From positions 103,690,671 through 103,754,670 of the forward strand of contig NC_081844.1 in assembly GCF_963259705.1 (NCBI RefSeq): a stretch of DNA of 64,000 nt. Reading direction: 5' to 3'. Shown here piece by piece: positions 33,452-45,190 of this stretch (position 1 is the first letter of the stretch; every line of letters starts with the position of its first letter). The notes under the pieces were generated by a model that saw only the letters and a list, made by a program, of their open reading frames with translations, was not told the DNA's origin and did not search any database. This DNA comes from Myotis daubentonii (Eukaryota > Chordata > Mammalia > Chiroptera > Vespertilionidae). The position numbers and the translations under genes were made by a program.

Positions 33452-33644
33452 TGGGGCTGCTTAGCATGCTCGGCTCTTCCCCATCACAGGCTGGGAATGT
33501 CTTAGGCCTTTGGCTCCAGGAGGAGGGGATTCAAGAGGCCAGGCAGGCGCCTGGGCCTGGTCTGCCGCCCGCCAGCCATCGCAGTCCCTCTGATGCCCTC
33601 CCTCCCTCCTCCCTCCAGGCCGTGGCCCAGGCCCCGGCACTTAC
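33190..33644 (-). other. SLIT3: SLIT3 intron 17
   Basis: A 455-bp intron with an interrupted (GT)n region (33262-33451) that includes about 15 perfect GT units. Nothing else recognised. Confidence 0.85.
33262..33451. repeat. (GT)n-rich region
   Basis: Interrupted GT/GTAT tract with a perfect GT run at about 33423-33451; fills much of intron 17. Confidence 0.93.
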
Positions 33645-33788
33645 AAGGTCTTGAGGCTGCTGAGGCCACGGAACATGCGCCCGTGCACCATCTCCAGCTG
33701 GTTCCCTGTCAGCATCAGCTCCTGCACGCCCGCTGCTCCGTCAAAGGCGCCCTCTCGCACCTCCTTGATCTTGTTGTTACTGAGGTTT
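33645..33788 (-). CDS. SLIT3: SLIT3 exon 17: two D3 leucine-rich repeats
   Basis: A 144-nt exon encodes [20 protein letters not shown] and then [20 protein letters not shown], ending SSLKT. It is a double LRR unit. The acceptor is CCTTCTAG and the donor GTAAGT. Phase 2 at both ends (AT|A in, TT|G out). Confidence 0.96.
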
Positions 33789-34059
33789 CTAGAAGGAGGG
33801 GCAGATGGGTCAGGACAGATGCAGGCAGGGAGTCACTGGCCCTGCAGGCAACCCTGGAGTGAGGATGGGGTGGTGGGGAGCGCAGCCTTGGGCTCCCAGA
33901 TCTTTGTCTCCAGCACCTGTGCCCGGGGGCAGGGACCCCAGCCCCACAGGGGGAGGGGGGGAGGAGGGAGGGTGAGGAGAGGGCTACCTTTGTGAAACAG
34001 ACTGTGCGGGGCTTAAAGTCTTGTCAGGGCCATCACCTCTGCCATGCCCGGGGGCTGCT

Positions 34060-34340
34060 GGTTTTACAAAGGGGCTCTCTGTTAACTACAGCCACCAATA
34101 CTGTGCCGCACACTGGAAAGGTGCCAAGAGAGTAAATCCTAAAAGTCCTCAACTCAAGAAAAAAGAAGAAAAAGAAAAAAATGTTGTAATTATGTACGGT
34201 GACGGCTGGCAACTGGATTACTTGTGGTGACCATTTCACGATGTGTGCAAATGTCGAGTCATTATGTTGTAACCTGAAACTGAGCTATGCCAATTATTCC
34301 TCAAAAACACGAATAAACAAAAAAAGTATGCAAAGTAGGA
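34060..34340 (+). mobile_element. L1 3' UTR end fragment, sense
   Basis: Contains ATGTACGGTGACGGCTGGCA, GTGACCATTTCACGATGTGT and GTCATTATGTTGTAACCTGA, followed by an A-rich tail. This is the L1M 3' end in plus orientation. Confidence 0.8.
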
Positions 34341-34599
34341 CAAACAATAAAAAGTGCGTAAGGATGAAAGAAAAGGTGATTCTCGAACTTCCTGTCTTCA
34401 ACAGATGCCCTCGGTAAGCAGCACTTCCTAAGAGGAGTGGGGAGAAAAAGGCTCAGTTACTCGCCCCCCCCCCCCGCCCCCCCCCAAGCCCCGCCACGGG
34501 CTGGGCATTTGCAGAGCTCGTAGCTCCCTCACCAGGCCAGATCCCAGACAGAAACGGACATGTCCTAGTCGCCACGTTTTGAGCATTATTCTGTGAGGG

Positions 34600-34770
34600 G
34601 TTTGGCCACAGAATCACATCAAATCCTCATAGCAAGGCCTACCAGATGGTGTCATTATTGCCACGGTCTCATCCTGGGGCTAAGGTGACTGAGCTCAGAG
34701 AGCTGGAGCAACTTGTCCACAGTCACACAGCTGAGACGGGATGGGAAGCCAGGCTTTCGGGTGCACGCAG
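34600..34770 (-). repeat. MIR SINE fragment
   Basis: GAATCACATCAAATCCTCAT and CCACAGTCACACAGCTGAGA. Confidence 0.7.
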
Positions 34771-36627
34771 AGTCCTCCAGTGAACCTACGTGGCGGTTCC
34801 TTAGGTGATGTGGGTATTGACTTTGTTTTCCTAGAGGGGCTCGGTCCTGTCACTGCGAGCAGGCTCTCCCCTCCCCTGCGAGGTCCAGTCACCATGCCAG
34901 ACCTCTGCAGACCTGAACAGCCAGCAGGCCCTGTAGGGCCACTGGGGCTGCGAGTTCCCTGGCAGGTGGGGGACCAGCGGGGGGCCGGGGGCCTCTGCAG
35001 ACCATCCTGAAATGCAGCACAGGCGCAGGCGGGATGGATGGAGCGGAAGGTGAGGGCACTGACAGCCTGAGGGAGGAATTCAGCCGCCCGAGCACACAGC
35101 AGCCAGAGCCTTGCACCGGATGGTGGTGGTGAGGTCTGCGGGTGGAGACGCGCCCGCTAACTGGCCGAGCACCTGAGGTTGTTAGAGCTGAGGGCTCACT
35201 AGAGATGGACCAGCGGGCCCACTGTGCTGCTGGGCATGCCGTGGCCCCGAGAGGAGAGGGCGCTGCTCCGGGTCCCAGAGCGCCACTCCCGCCCCTGCAC
35301 TGTTGCTTCTCCAAGTGCCCTCCTCGTGGGAGCTCTGTGCTGAGCCACAGCAGCCTCAGGGTGTGGAACTGGGCACCTCACGGCCGCAGGCAGGCCGCCT
35401 GCCATTGTTCTAAATAAGGACGGCCCTGCAAGGTGCTACAGTGGCACACCTGTGGGCAGGTGTGGAGGACACAGATGGCATCTCAGTCCCACTCTCCAAT
35501 CTGCTCCCCTCCCCCACTTCTATCCTGCTAAGGACATAGGAGCACACCCCTCAGAACCCCTCCCCCAAGATCACGGTGGGGACGGGGGGCAAATGGGGCC
35601 TCTCCCACTGGATTTCTGCTCGCTGCCTGGCTGTCCTTAATCGCAGCTGCTTTTCTTATAAATCCTGTCGTCCTGGTCCAGGAATGAAGGTAATGTTCTG
35701 GGGAGACCGCAAATTACCCCCCAAATAGACATAGGCGGCTCCCCCAGCAGCTGTAACTCATGGCAACGCTGGAGGACACAGGTTTGGGTCCTGAGAGTCA
35801 GGCTCTCGGGGATTGAAGTGCAGGGCCGTGATGACGATGAAAGGCAGCCGCGGTGCAGCCAGGGCTCCCATCGCCTGACATATGGTTCTTTAAATGAGCA
35901 AAATTAGCATCACGTTCCTGTAAGGCTCGTGAACTGCATGTCCTCAGGCTGGGAGAGTGGAAAACATCAGGGAGGACAAAAGGGGAGAGAATGTTCCAGA
36001 AGACCAGGCTACTGCTCTCTCCGCATCCATCACAGTGGTGGTGTTCAAAATGGCAGGCGGCCTGGGCTGGAGCCCTGTGCGAGCGAGCAGGCCGGGGCAA
36101 GCACTCGGGACGCCAAATGAGGGTGTCGGGGTGTCTGCAGACCCTCCTGAAGGTCCCGCTCGGCACTCTGCTCAGGGCGGAGGGTCCCCCCGGGAGGATC
36201 CAGGAGGCCCCGCCCCAGGCCAGGGTGCTGCAGAGGACGCAGAGGCAGAGGGGCCTGCTCCCACTGCGAGCTGCTGGCTGAGCCTCTCAGACCTGTTCTA
36301 AGGCTTCCCTCAGAGACACGAGGGTCCCGAGGCTGGGACGCCTCTGGGAGGTCTCTCAGCTTGCAGGGCAGCCCGTAAACCAGGCAACGGGAAGGACCTG
36401 CAGTGCTGCTGAAGCCCATGCCAGGTGGACGGGCAGTGGGGAGAGAGCAAAGGGGTTCTGGGAACCGAGGAGTGGGTCACGGTGGAGCAAAAGCACCTGG
36501 CGCACTGGCAGGTCTGGGGGTTCCTGGTCACCTCCATGTGGATCCCTCGCTCCCCTGAGGTGGAATTCTTTCTGCAGGTGGGGTTGCAGCTTGAACGTCC
36601 ACAGGGTCCAGGCAGGTGACAACGCCA

Positions 36628-37712
36628 GGAGCAGGCCCAGGGGGTGGGAGTGGTCAGCTGGGAGCAGGCCCAGGGGATGGCAGTGGTCAGCTGGGAGCAG
36701 GTCTGAGGGGGGGAGTGGTCAACTGGGAGCAGGTCTGAGGGGGGGAGTGGTCAGCTGGGAGCAGGCCCAGGGGATGGCAGTGGTCAGCTGGGAGCAGGTC
36801 TGAGGGGGGGAGTGGTCAGCTGGGAGCAGGTCTGGGGGTGTGGCAGTGGTCAGCTTGGAGCAGGTCTGGGGGGATGGCAGTGGTCAGCTGGGAGCAGGTC
36901 TGAGGGGGTGGCAGTGGTCAGCTGGGAGCAGGCCCAGGGGATGGCAGTGGTCAGCTGGGAGCAGGTCTGAGGGGGGGAGTGGTCAGCTGGGAGCAGGTCT
37001 GGGGGTGTGGCAGTGGTCAGCTGGGAGCAGGTCTGGGGGGATGGCAGTGGTCAGCTGGGAGCAGGTCTGAGGGGGTGGCAGTGGTCAGCTGGGAGCAGGT
37101 CTGGGGGGATGGCAGTGGTCAGCTGGGAGCAGGTCTGTGGGGGTGGCAGTGGTCAGCTGGGAGCAGGTCTGGGGGTGTGGCAGTGGTCAGCTGGGAGCAG
37201 GTCTGAGGGGAGGGAGTGGTCAGCTGGGAGCAGGTCTGAGGGATGGCAGTGGTCAGCTGGGAGCAGGTCTGAGGGGGGGGAGTGGTCAGCTGGGAGCAGG
37301 TCTGTGGGGGTGGCAGTGGTCAGCTGGGAGCAGGTCTGGGGGTGTGGCAGTGGTCAGCTGGGAGCAGGTCTGAGGGGAGGGAGTGGTCAGCTGGGAGCAG
37401 GTCTGAGGGATGGCAGTGGTCAGCTGGGAGCAGGTCTGAGGGGGGGGAGTGGTCAGCTGGGAGCAGGTCTGTGGGGGTGGCAGTGGTCAGCTGGGAGCAG
37501 GTCTGGGGGTGTGGCAGTGGTCAGCTGGGAGCAGGTCTGAGGGGAGGGAGTGGTCAGCTGGGAGCAGGTCTGGGGGGATGGTAGTGATCAGCTGGGAGCA
37601 GGTCTGAGCGGGGGAGTGGTCAGCTGGGAGCAGGCCTGGGGGGTGGCAGTGGTCAGCTGGGAGCAGGCCTGGGGGGTGGCAGTGGTCAGCTGGGAGCAGG
37701 CCTGGGGGGGGT
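36628..37712. repeat. Minisatellite, 32 units of about 33 bp
   Basis: GTGGTCAGCTGGGAGCAG followed by a variable G-rich linker (GTCTGAGGGGGGGA, GTCTGGGGGTGTGGCA, GCCCAGGGGATGGCA and others). I count 32 cores between 36649 and 37710. The region 37131-37560 shows a 167-bp higher-order period of five units. Because many units are stop-free on the plus strand, open frames up to 177 codons arise; these are not genes. Confidence 0.95.
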
Positions 37713-38240
37713 CAGGAGAACACATGCCCCACCTAAGGGGGGCTGCTCCTCAGGGCAACTCGATCAGAGCCATTTGGGAATGTGGGTCCAGTTCTGCCAG
37801 ATCTTCTGGTTTTCCAGAAATCCTGATGTTTTGGCGTGTGCCAACTCCTGATTTTTAAAAGTGGGCAACTGGTTCTTATTAAAAACATAATCGTGGCCGG
37901 CAAACCCACCCAGGGGCACCCGGTGGTGGGGCTGCCAGTTTCCAGACTCCGGCTGAGAGTCTCCCAGACAGAAACGACTGTAAGTCACCAGAGAGCTGCC
38001 ACTGACTCACTCTGAAGGTGATGTCATTTGAAAAGTGGCCTCGAGTTACCACAGTGCTAATGACCCCGTGGGCACCAGTTCACCCTTCTGCATCCCTTAC
38101 CACAAGCGATGCTCAGGGCAACCTCATCATTCTGACATGGGCACAGGGGCTCAGAATGGTCCAGAAGGGCACAGCGAAGTCTAAACCCCTAACTGTTCAC
38201 TCTCCTTTGCCCTGTCAGGGTAGAGTTAAGAATGCATCCT

Positions 38241-38455
38241 GGCCAGGCCAGCATGGCTCAATGGTTGAGCATCGACTTATGAACCAGGAGGTCACGGTTT
38301 GATTCCTGGTCAGGGCACATGCCCAGGTTGCTGGTTCGATCCTCAGTGGAGGACATGCAGGAGGCAGCCGATCAATGATTCTCTCTCATCATTGTTTCTA
38401 TTTCCCTCTCCTCTCTTCCTCATTGAAATCAATACAAATATATTAAAAAAACATG
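38241..38455 (+). repeat. Ves SINE
   Basis: Plus-orientation Ves SINE (GGCTCAATGGTTGAGCATCG, TTTGATTCCTGGTCAGGGCA) with an A-rich end. Flanks AAGAATGCATCCT (38228-38240) and AAGAATATACCCT (38456-38468) look like a decayed TSD. Confidence 0.9.
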
Positions 38456-38642
38456 AAGAATATACCCTAAGGCCCTGGTCCCACCGTCCTGAGGACACTT
38501 AGCAGACTCAGGCATAGGCACAGCTGGCTCTGACCACCAATGGGCAGAATCCAGTGGACCCAGCACCTCTCGGGGGCACAGGGGTGGTGGCAGGTCCCAG
38601 CGCATAAGGATCTCTACTTAACCAAGAGGTGCCGTCAAGTTA

Positions 38643-38995
38643 TCTAGATACATAAAGAGGTAATATGCAAATTAGCTGGGAAGCCTTAACGGGTCATGAC
38701 CGGACCATTAGCATATTAGCTCTTTATTAGCTCCTATGTGTGCTGCAGGGCGTTGCTCCAGAGATGAGGCAGAAGTGGGGAGGTGCCGGGAGAATGCGAG
38801 ACCAGCCTGAGGTGACTCAAGGGTGGGCGGTGCCATGGGTGAAGGCAGAAGGGAGAAGGTGAGAAGGCTGGCGCCATGGGAGAAGGCAGAAGGGACAAGG
38901 CGAATTGGGAAGGGTTCCCAGATTGGAGAGGATGCAGGCTGGGCTGAGGAACACCCCCCACCCCCGTGCAGAAATTTTGTGCACTGGGCCTCTAG
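38643..38995 (+). mobile_element. HeliBat-type non-autonomous Helitron
   Basis: A 353-bp element that starts TCTAGATACATAAAGAGGTA, followed by ATATGCAAATTAGC, and ends TTGTGCACTGGGCCTCTAG. Insertion is between A (38642) and T (38996), without target duplication, as for Helitrons. The interior contains three near-repeats of a GCCATGG(G)-GAAGGCAGAAGGGA block at about 38832-38895. Confidence 0.87.
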
Positions 38996-39544
38996 TTTTA
39001 TATAAGTGGTTGCAGCTGGAGGCTGTTGGGCCCAGGTTTACCCGGTCGGGTCACTAGGCTGGCTGGCCGGCCAGCAGTGTTTATATGGATTTATGCACGC
39101 GTGTACCCATGCGTACCCCCCCACCACACACACACGTTTGCTGCCTCTGTGCCGTGTGCTCCCCACCTAATGGCCCTGCCACCACTCCTGGCTCCACGCT
39201 GCTCACTGACTTTTGACCTTGGACAAGTTCCTTAGCTTTCTGTGTTTCACCCGAGACCCCCATGAACCGTCGCTGATCCTTTCCTGAGTCCCTCCCCCCT
39301 CCCTCGGGGCAGATGTGGGTTGTGGGCTGGGGAGCAGGATGAGCAGAGGGCACATGGGGGGGGGGCAGGGATGGCATGGGGCACACACCGTCACAATATC
39401 GACGATTTAGAAACAGTGATGTTCTGTTTGGTCTGTGTCTACCCGCCGTGCCTTAGTGCCTACTGCCCAATAGGGCCACCTGGAGCTGAGGGATCCGCCC
39501 CCGCCCGCATTCTGCCCAGCCTGCCAATTGCCCAGCTGACTTAC

Positions 39545-39619
39545 ATCTTCCGCAGGTTGGGCAACTTCTTGAAGATACCGGTGGCCTCCAGGACAGATAT
39601 CTCGTTGTCATTCAGTCGC
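39545..39619 (-). CDS. SLIT3: SLIT3 exon 16: D3 leucine-rich repeat
   Basis: A 75-nt exon encodes [20 protein letters not shown] and ends NLRK, a single LRR one residue longer than the 24-residue standard. The donor is GTAAGT and the acceptor CATGTAG. Phase 2 at both ends. Confidence 0.96.
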
Positions 39620-40779
39620 CTACATGGGAAGCGAGCAGATGAGGGGGTGGCTTAGCTGAAGATGGATGGGGCTCTCTCTCCCCCACCTTCTGATGCCCCA
39701 CCCAGAACCCCCATGGCTTCAGCTGAGTTGCCGCCTGGACCTCACACTCAGCCCATATCAGCAGAGCCTGGACAATGCAGTGTCCACCCTGCAGTCCATG
39801 GGTGGGGAGGGTGGAAAGGGGCAGGAAAGGGCGAAGGCCAGGCTCCTCCCGGGGGAAGCCCCCGGGGCTAGGTGTGTTGGGCTTTTGGATACTCAGCATC
39901 CATTGCCAGTGATCCGCCTTCACTCAGGAGGTACCAGTGACAGCCACACCCCCAGGAAGGCTTCCCCATGTCCTCCCAAGGCACCCAGCCTTTTGGCTTT
40001 TTCCAGATCCTTCTCTCTGCCGGGGCTGCTTGGGGACCCCAGGCCCCCATGCGTAGGTGCTTGGGGAGAGGAGGGCCTGCCGTGACTTGTGAGGCCAAGA
40101 GAAGGAGGGTGAGGGTCATGAAGGCCACCTTCATTGACCCAGGGCTTACTCTGCGCCAGGTTCAAGGTGAGTCCTGTGCTCACATTCTCTGATCTAATCG
40201 TCCTGGCGGTGGGGTCATTGCCTCCAATTCTGCAGCTAAGAATCTGACCTTCAGGTCTGAGAAGCAGCTGCCCGGTACCAGGAAGACCGGAGAAGGCGGG
40301 CATCAGACTCAGGTCTGCCAGCCCCCCACCTCCCAGTGCTGCGTCCTTCCCCCCCGCAACCTCCCTGTGGGTAACTTCCTAGCACTTCCTTTTTGGATAC
40401 ACCATCACACCCCTGTATCAGCATACTTGGGGGCTCAGATACAGCTAACCGTCCTAGCTGCTCTCTCGCTATATGACAGTTACTTGTTTACTCTCCGTCT
40501 CTCTGGTTGTACTGTAAGCTTCGTAAGGACAGACTGTCCGCTCTGTTTGTGGTGAAAGCTGGTGGGCCTAGCACAGTGCCTGGCTCACAGGTGTTCGGGA
40601 AATATTTGCAGAATGACGGACCGTCTTCACCGGTGAGCAAACTGTCCCCAGGGGATGCCTGGGCAGCTGAGTCAGGGGGCACCTCAGGAGACCCTGCCAG
40701 GGCTGACCCCAGGTGACTGGGGTGGAGGATGCAAATGGAGTCCCTCCCCCCCGCCCCCCCCCCCTCGGGCGGCACTTAC
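39620..40779 (-). other. SLIT3: SLIT3 intron 15
   Basis: Contains a MIR-like segment (about 40095-40250) and an L2 (40375-40615). No gene seen. Confidence 0.7.
40375..40615 (+). repeat. L2 LINE 3' fragment
   Basis: GTACTGTAAGCTTCGTAAGG, CCTAGCACAGTGCCTGGCTC and AAATATTTGCAGAATGA are L2 3' motifs. Confidence 0.75.
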
Positions 40780-40930
40780 AGATCGGTGGCGTATTCGGGG
40801 AGGTGGCTGGGGATGCGGGCCAGCTTCTGGTTGGAGCAGTCCACAACGGTGCCCTCGCATCGACACTTCTCGGGGCACACGAGGTCCATGAAGCACTCGC
40901 TGCTGAACCGGCTGCGGTAATCCTCTGAGC
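40780..40930 (-). CDS. SLIT3: SLIT3 exon 15: D2-D3 linker and D3 N-terminal cap
   Basis: A 151-nt exon encodes [20 protein letters not shown] and then a C-x-C cysteine motif followed by a TVVDC-type strand and a YATDL end. This is the LRRNT capping D3, preceded by the inter-domain linker. The acceptor is CGCCCAG and the donor GTAAGT. It enters in phase 1 and exits in phase 2 (CT|G). Like the other LRRNT exon (exon 20) it opens the domain cassette. Confidence 0.96.
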
Positions 40931-42399
40931 CTGGGCGGGCCAAAGAGGGGGGGCGGCGTCACCAGGGTTCCCGTACCCGGCGAGGTGTGGGCAGCGGGGT
41001 GGGGGTGCAGGGACAGACACAGCGCTGCCCGCGTTTGTTGGCCACCTTGCTGGTGCCCTCCCTCCCCCCAGCTCTCCATCTGGGCTGCCATTCACCGCTC
41101 TCATCCCCTGGAGACCCCTCCATGGGTGCATGAGCTTTTGGGGGGCACGGACCTCTCAGAGGAGCTGAGGGAAGCTAGGACGCCTCCTCCTAGAAGTGCT
41201 CCAGGCACATGTGTATGGAATTTGGCTACAATTTAGGGGGCTACTGAGTCCCAATGCTCCTCATCCATGGACCCTCTGAATGTGTGTGACAATCTGAGTG
41301 AGCAGACTTTGATGGGGTTCTGATGGGGGCTACACCAGGGGCGGGAACAAAGTAAGGGGAGGGGTCACGCACTCAGGGCCCAAGCAGGGAAGGGGACGAT
41401 AAAGGAGGCCTGCATAGGGCCACCCGTGACCACCAACACCTGGCTCCAATAGCGGGCGACAGTACCGAGGGCCGGGGCCTGGGGATCAGAAGGCACTGCC
41501 CCGGAGCTTGGGGATGTGGCCCCGCATTGCCTGACATTCCTTTAAAAATATGCTGGCAAAGAGTTTTAAAACACAGAGAAGACGAACACCAGCCCTCTGA
41601 GGGTCAGATCTGCGCCCCCTCCTCCCCCGCCCCCTCATGAGTGAGCCCTGCTGAGCTACAGTGAAAGGCCAGTTCTGAGGAGCTAAGAGTATCCGAAACT
41701 AAGGTTTATTTTTTCAAAATTTGGTTTTCTTGAGGTAACAGGGCCAACCACGCGCTGTCTGAGCGACGCCCTGGGAACCGCTTTATTGATCAGAAATGCC
41801 CCCTGACCCCGGGCAAACCTCCACGAGGCAGACCACAGGCCACACCCACGGGACGGGGTTCTGTTCCTCCTGTCGGACCAGCTAGCGGATGGGGAAGGTC
41901 TTCATTAGCTCGCATCAAGGTTCCAGGAGCGCAACGCCAGTCACAAAACAAGGGCCCGGTCCACATGTGTTCAGGGCATCAGCGGGGTGCCATTGGCTCG
42001 TGGGGGTGGGGGGAAGGGGGTTGTAATACAGGACAGGCTCAGAGAGCATCATTTCCTCGCGCAGCCCACCAGGCGCCCCTTGGTGACCCTATCTGCACCG
42101 CAAGCAGTGTGGGCACCGGCAGTACCGAGGTCTCAGCAGGAGAGGGCGTGGGTTTGCCTAGGCTTTGCCACGGATTCACTTTGGTCTCTCCACATGCAAG
42201 AAGGGAATCAAGCAATCGCCCGTCTCACGGGGGTCTCACGGGGGTTGTTGTGATGGTGCAAGGAAGACCGAGGCACTGGAGGGTCTCCTGGGAAAGGGGC
42301 AAGAGTTGTGTAGATGTTTGTGATTCTGCCTGTTTTTTCTAGAACGTAGTGGAACACTGGGTGTGTCGGAAGCCACTGAAACATCCGAGTAACCCGTGA

Positions 42400-42550
42400 C
42401 GATAGCTGACATTCACTGAGCATGGACCGGAGCCGGGCACTGCTCTTTGAACTTCTAATGGGTGAGCACATTAAGTCTCTGAGGGCATCAGGGCTCCGTT
42501 TTATAGATGAGGACCCATTTAACAGACGAGGACACTGAGGCCCGCAGGTG
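42400..42550 (-). repeat. MIR SINE fragment
   Basis: GACATTCACTGAGCATGGAC and AGACGAGGACACTGAGGCCC in intron 14. Confidence 0.7.
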
Positions 42551-45019
42551 CTCAGTCACGGCCGGGGGATGAGGCTGCCGCCAGGGCCCACGTGACCAGC
42601 ACCACACTCTAGTGCAGGCGTGCTTCCTGACTAAACCTCCCAGGACTGTCCGGAAGCCCCCCTAGGTGGGGTGGGGTGGGCTGAGCTGCAGGTTCCTGCC
42701 CTGGGCTACAGTGAGGCGGGAAGCAGGCGGCTCCCACCCTCTTGCTTCTCCCATGATCAATCTTTGAGAATTCCTGATTGACAATGGATTTGGTGGGTCT
42801 TTGGTTCTGAAGTGAACCTTCTCCCTGTCACAAGGGGCCGGAGGTCTGGACCTGTCTCCGCTTCCTCCTCACCCCCGCCCCCCCCTCCCCCCACTTCACT
42901 CCAACTTCCACCCCCAGGTTCGCATGAGCAAAACCTGTCACGGATCCCCATGGTTTTTTGGGGGGCGCTTCCTTGTCCGATGTCTTACACAAATCTCTTG
43001 CCCTTGGCCTGCCAGCATCCAGCCCACTGGATAACTCTGACCGGGGCCATTTCCCCCAGAGGCACCCGCGTGCCGAGCCCGGGGGAATTTCATTTGGCAA
43101 ACCCTGCTAAGTGGCAGCCCTCTGGGTGCCCTGCCAGTGGCTCCATACGGCCGGAGCGTGCAGGGGCATTTCGCACATATGCTCTGCTTTTCCTTCGGGA
43201 GGCGTTCACGTGGGATCCTTGCAAAGCGGAGCGGCCCTGAGAGCTGGTCAAAGGCAGAAAGACAGGAGGGAGCACTGTTTGCTCTTGGACACGCTGAGCC
43301 CGAAGACGCGCACCGCCGGGCCGTGTCTGGGGACGGCCGCCGGGTAACGTGTTTTCCTTTTAATCAAGGTGAGAGCCGCGTAGTTCGCAGGAATCGCTCT
43401 CTGTCGTGTACTTGGATTACAACGGGCAGACCTCTGCAATGGAGCCGCTGACCCATTTTAATGAAATGATTTTGCAATTAGATTCCATGGACTAATGTGT
43501 TCTTCCCAGCACCCCCCCTGCGGTTTTTGTTATTGCCCTGGTCTGTAATAACGAGGGGGTCGGAGTGCAATATTTCGTGTGGGTGGAGGCCAGAAATGTT
43601 AATCGCGGCGTAGGCACGTGAGCAGAAGGGTCCGTCCCCAGGCACAGCCCGCCTGAAATGCCACCTCCATCGCTTCATTTTTCATGATCGAAACGACCCG
43701 GGGTTTCTCGGAGCCATTTGTTCTGCCTAATGCTCATAACCACCCGAGAGTATTTTTAACTTTCCCAGGGCTTTAGAAGTCGGTTCCCATCTCACTGCGC
43801 ATTTGTCACTGCCAGAGACGCTGAGCCAGGGAGGGTAACGGCACCAGGCGGCCCGGGGCTCACTCCGGGCCGGTTCCGGCAGGAGAGCGCTCGGGGGACT
43901 TGCAAAGCGGCCGTAGAACGAAGCCCGGCTGAACCGGGTCTTGGGAGAGCTGACGTCACGGGCACTCCTCCTCCTGCCCGGGGGGTCTCCTCCCCTCCCG
44001 GGCAGCTCAGAACAAGGACACTGGGTACATGATCACAGAGAAGCTTTAATAGATCGGGTGGGGAGGGGGTGGAGGCTATTTTATTACGGACCCCTGGCTG
44101 GGCGGGGAGGGAGCCCCAGTCGCCCTCTATGATGGACGCGGCTGCAGCGCCAGACTGGCCCCGCCCGGCTGCTGTCACCAGCCGTCTGCACTCTGTCATC
44201 CTTCTGGCAACCCGTTTGTGGAGCGGAAGTCACGGCTCCGCCATCACCCGATGACCATGGACCTGACCAAGCACACGCCCAAAGCTCTCTTCCTCTACCT
44301 CCAGTATCTCTAAGGCGGGCAGGATGAAAGAAAGAAGGAAAGGAGCAGGAAGAGGGATGGGGGCCGCGGGAGGCCTGCCAGGCTCACCAGCTTGGAAAGA
44401 GAGTTATGTGGACAAGCGAAGGGTCATAAGTCATGAGTGGAGTCAAGAGGACATTGCCAGGCGCAGTGGGCGAAGACGGGGACCAGACACCGGCGGCTGG
44501 AAAATGCCAACTGTGCTAATGGTGCAACAGCTGTTCCAGGAAGCTCTCCCCGCTATTGTGAATGTAGCCATATGCCTGAGGCAGAGGGAGATGCCAATGG
44601 CCCATTGGGCACAGCCTGGTCACAGCCTGCTGCTGAGGACCAGGGAGGTGCCAACAGGAGGGTACTAAGATGGATACACTCCCCAGGGCCTGGCCCTGGC
44701 ACGGTGGGCAGTACCAAGAAGCTCAGAATGCCCCCCTGACCCTGTTCGGAGGGAAGGGGATTTCTCCAGGCCCAAGGATTTGTTCTGTACCATATGGATC
44801 TTGACATATTTACTCCAAGAGGAGGACCCATATAAACAGTGCTGCTTGCTCTCTTTCTTACTCAAGTTATTTTCTATTAACAGAGGTAAGCTTGAAAGGG
44901 AATGTTAAAAAAGGAAATTTCAATTCCCCATCAACTCAAGTCAAAGTCTTTTTGATTTTATGATGCAAGACAATGGGACTGTCCACAGCTGGGAAGGCTG
45001 AGTACTACAGACATAAAGA

Positions 45020-45190
45020 ACATTCACGCTGCAGGCAGGGGGCCCTGGGCAGGTCGGTGAACCTCTCTGAACCTCGATGTCCTCATCTGTAAAATGGGAC
45101 TTATCGACAGGGTTGTCGTGAAAACTGAACATGGTAGTGACGTAGAACAGCGCAGTGCCTGGCCCACAGGAGCACTCAGTACATGGTAAG
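45020..45190 (+). repeat. MIR SINE fragment
   Basis: GTCCTCATCTGTAAAATGGG and CAGTGCCTGGCCCACAGGAG; about 940 bp from MIR218-2 on its 3' side. Confidence 0.75.

Larger units (their letters stand above)
33789..39544 (-). other. SLIT3: SLIT3 intron 16
   Basis: Contents: L1 3' end (34060-34340), MIR (34600-34770), the 32-unit minisatellite (36628-37712), a Ves SINE (38241-38455) and a Helitron (38643-38995). 34780-36600 is unassigned GC-rich sequence. Confidence 0.78.

Noticed and set aside
37007..37540. Open frame of 177 codons with Ser-Gly-Gln-Leu-Gly-type repeats on the plus strand
   Set aside because: It is the minisatellite translated; any frame without a stop in the unit stays open. No splice sites or coding context.
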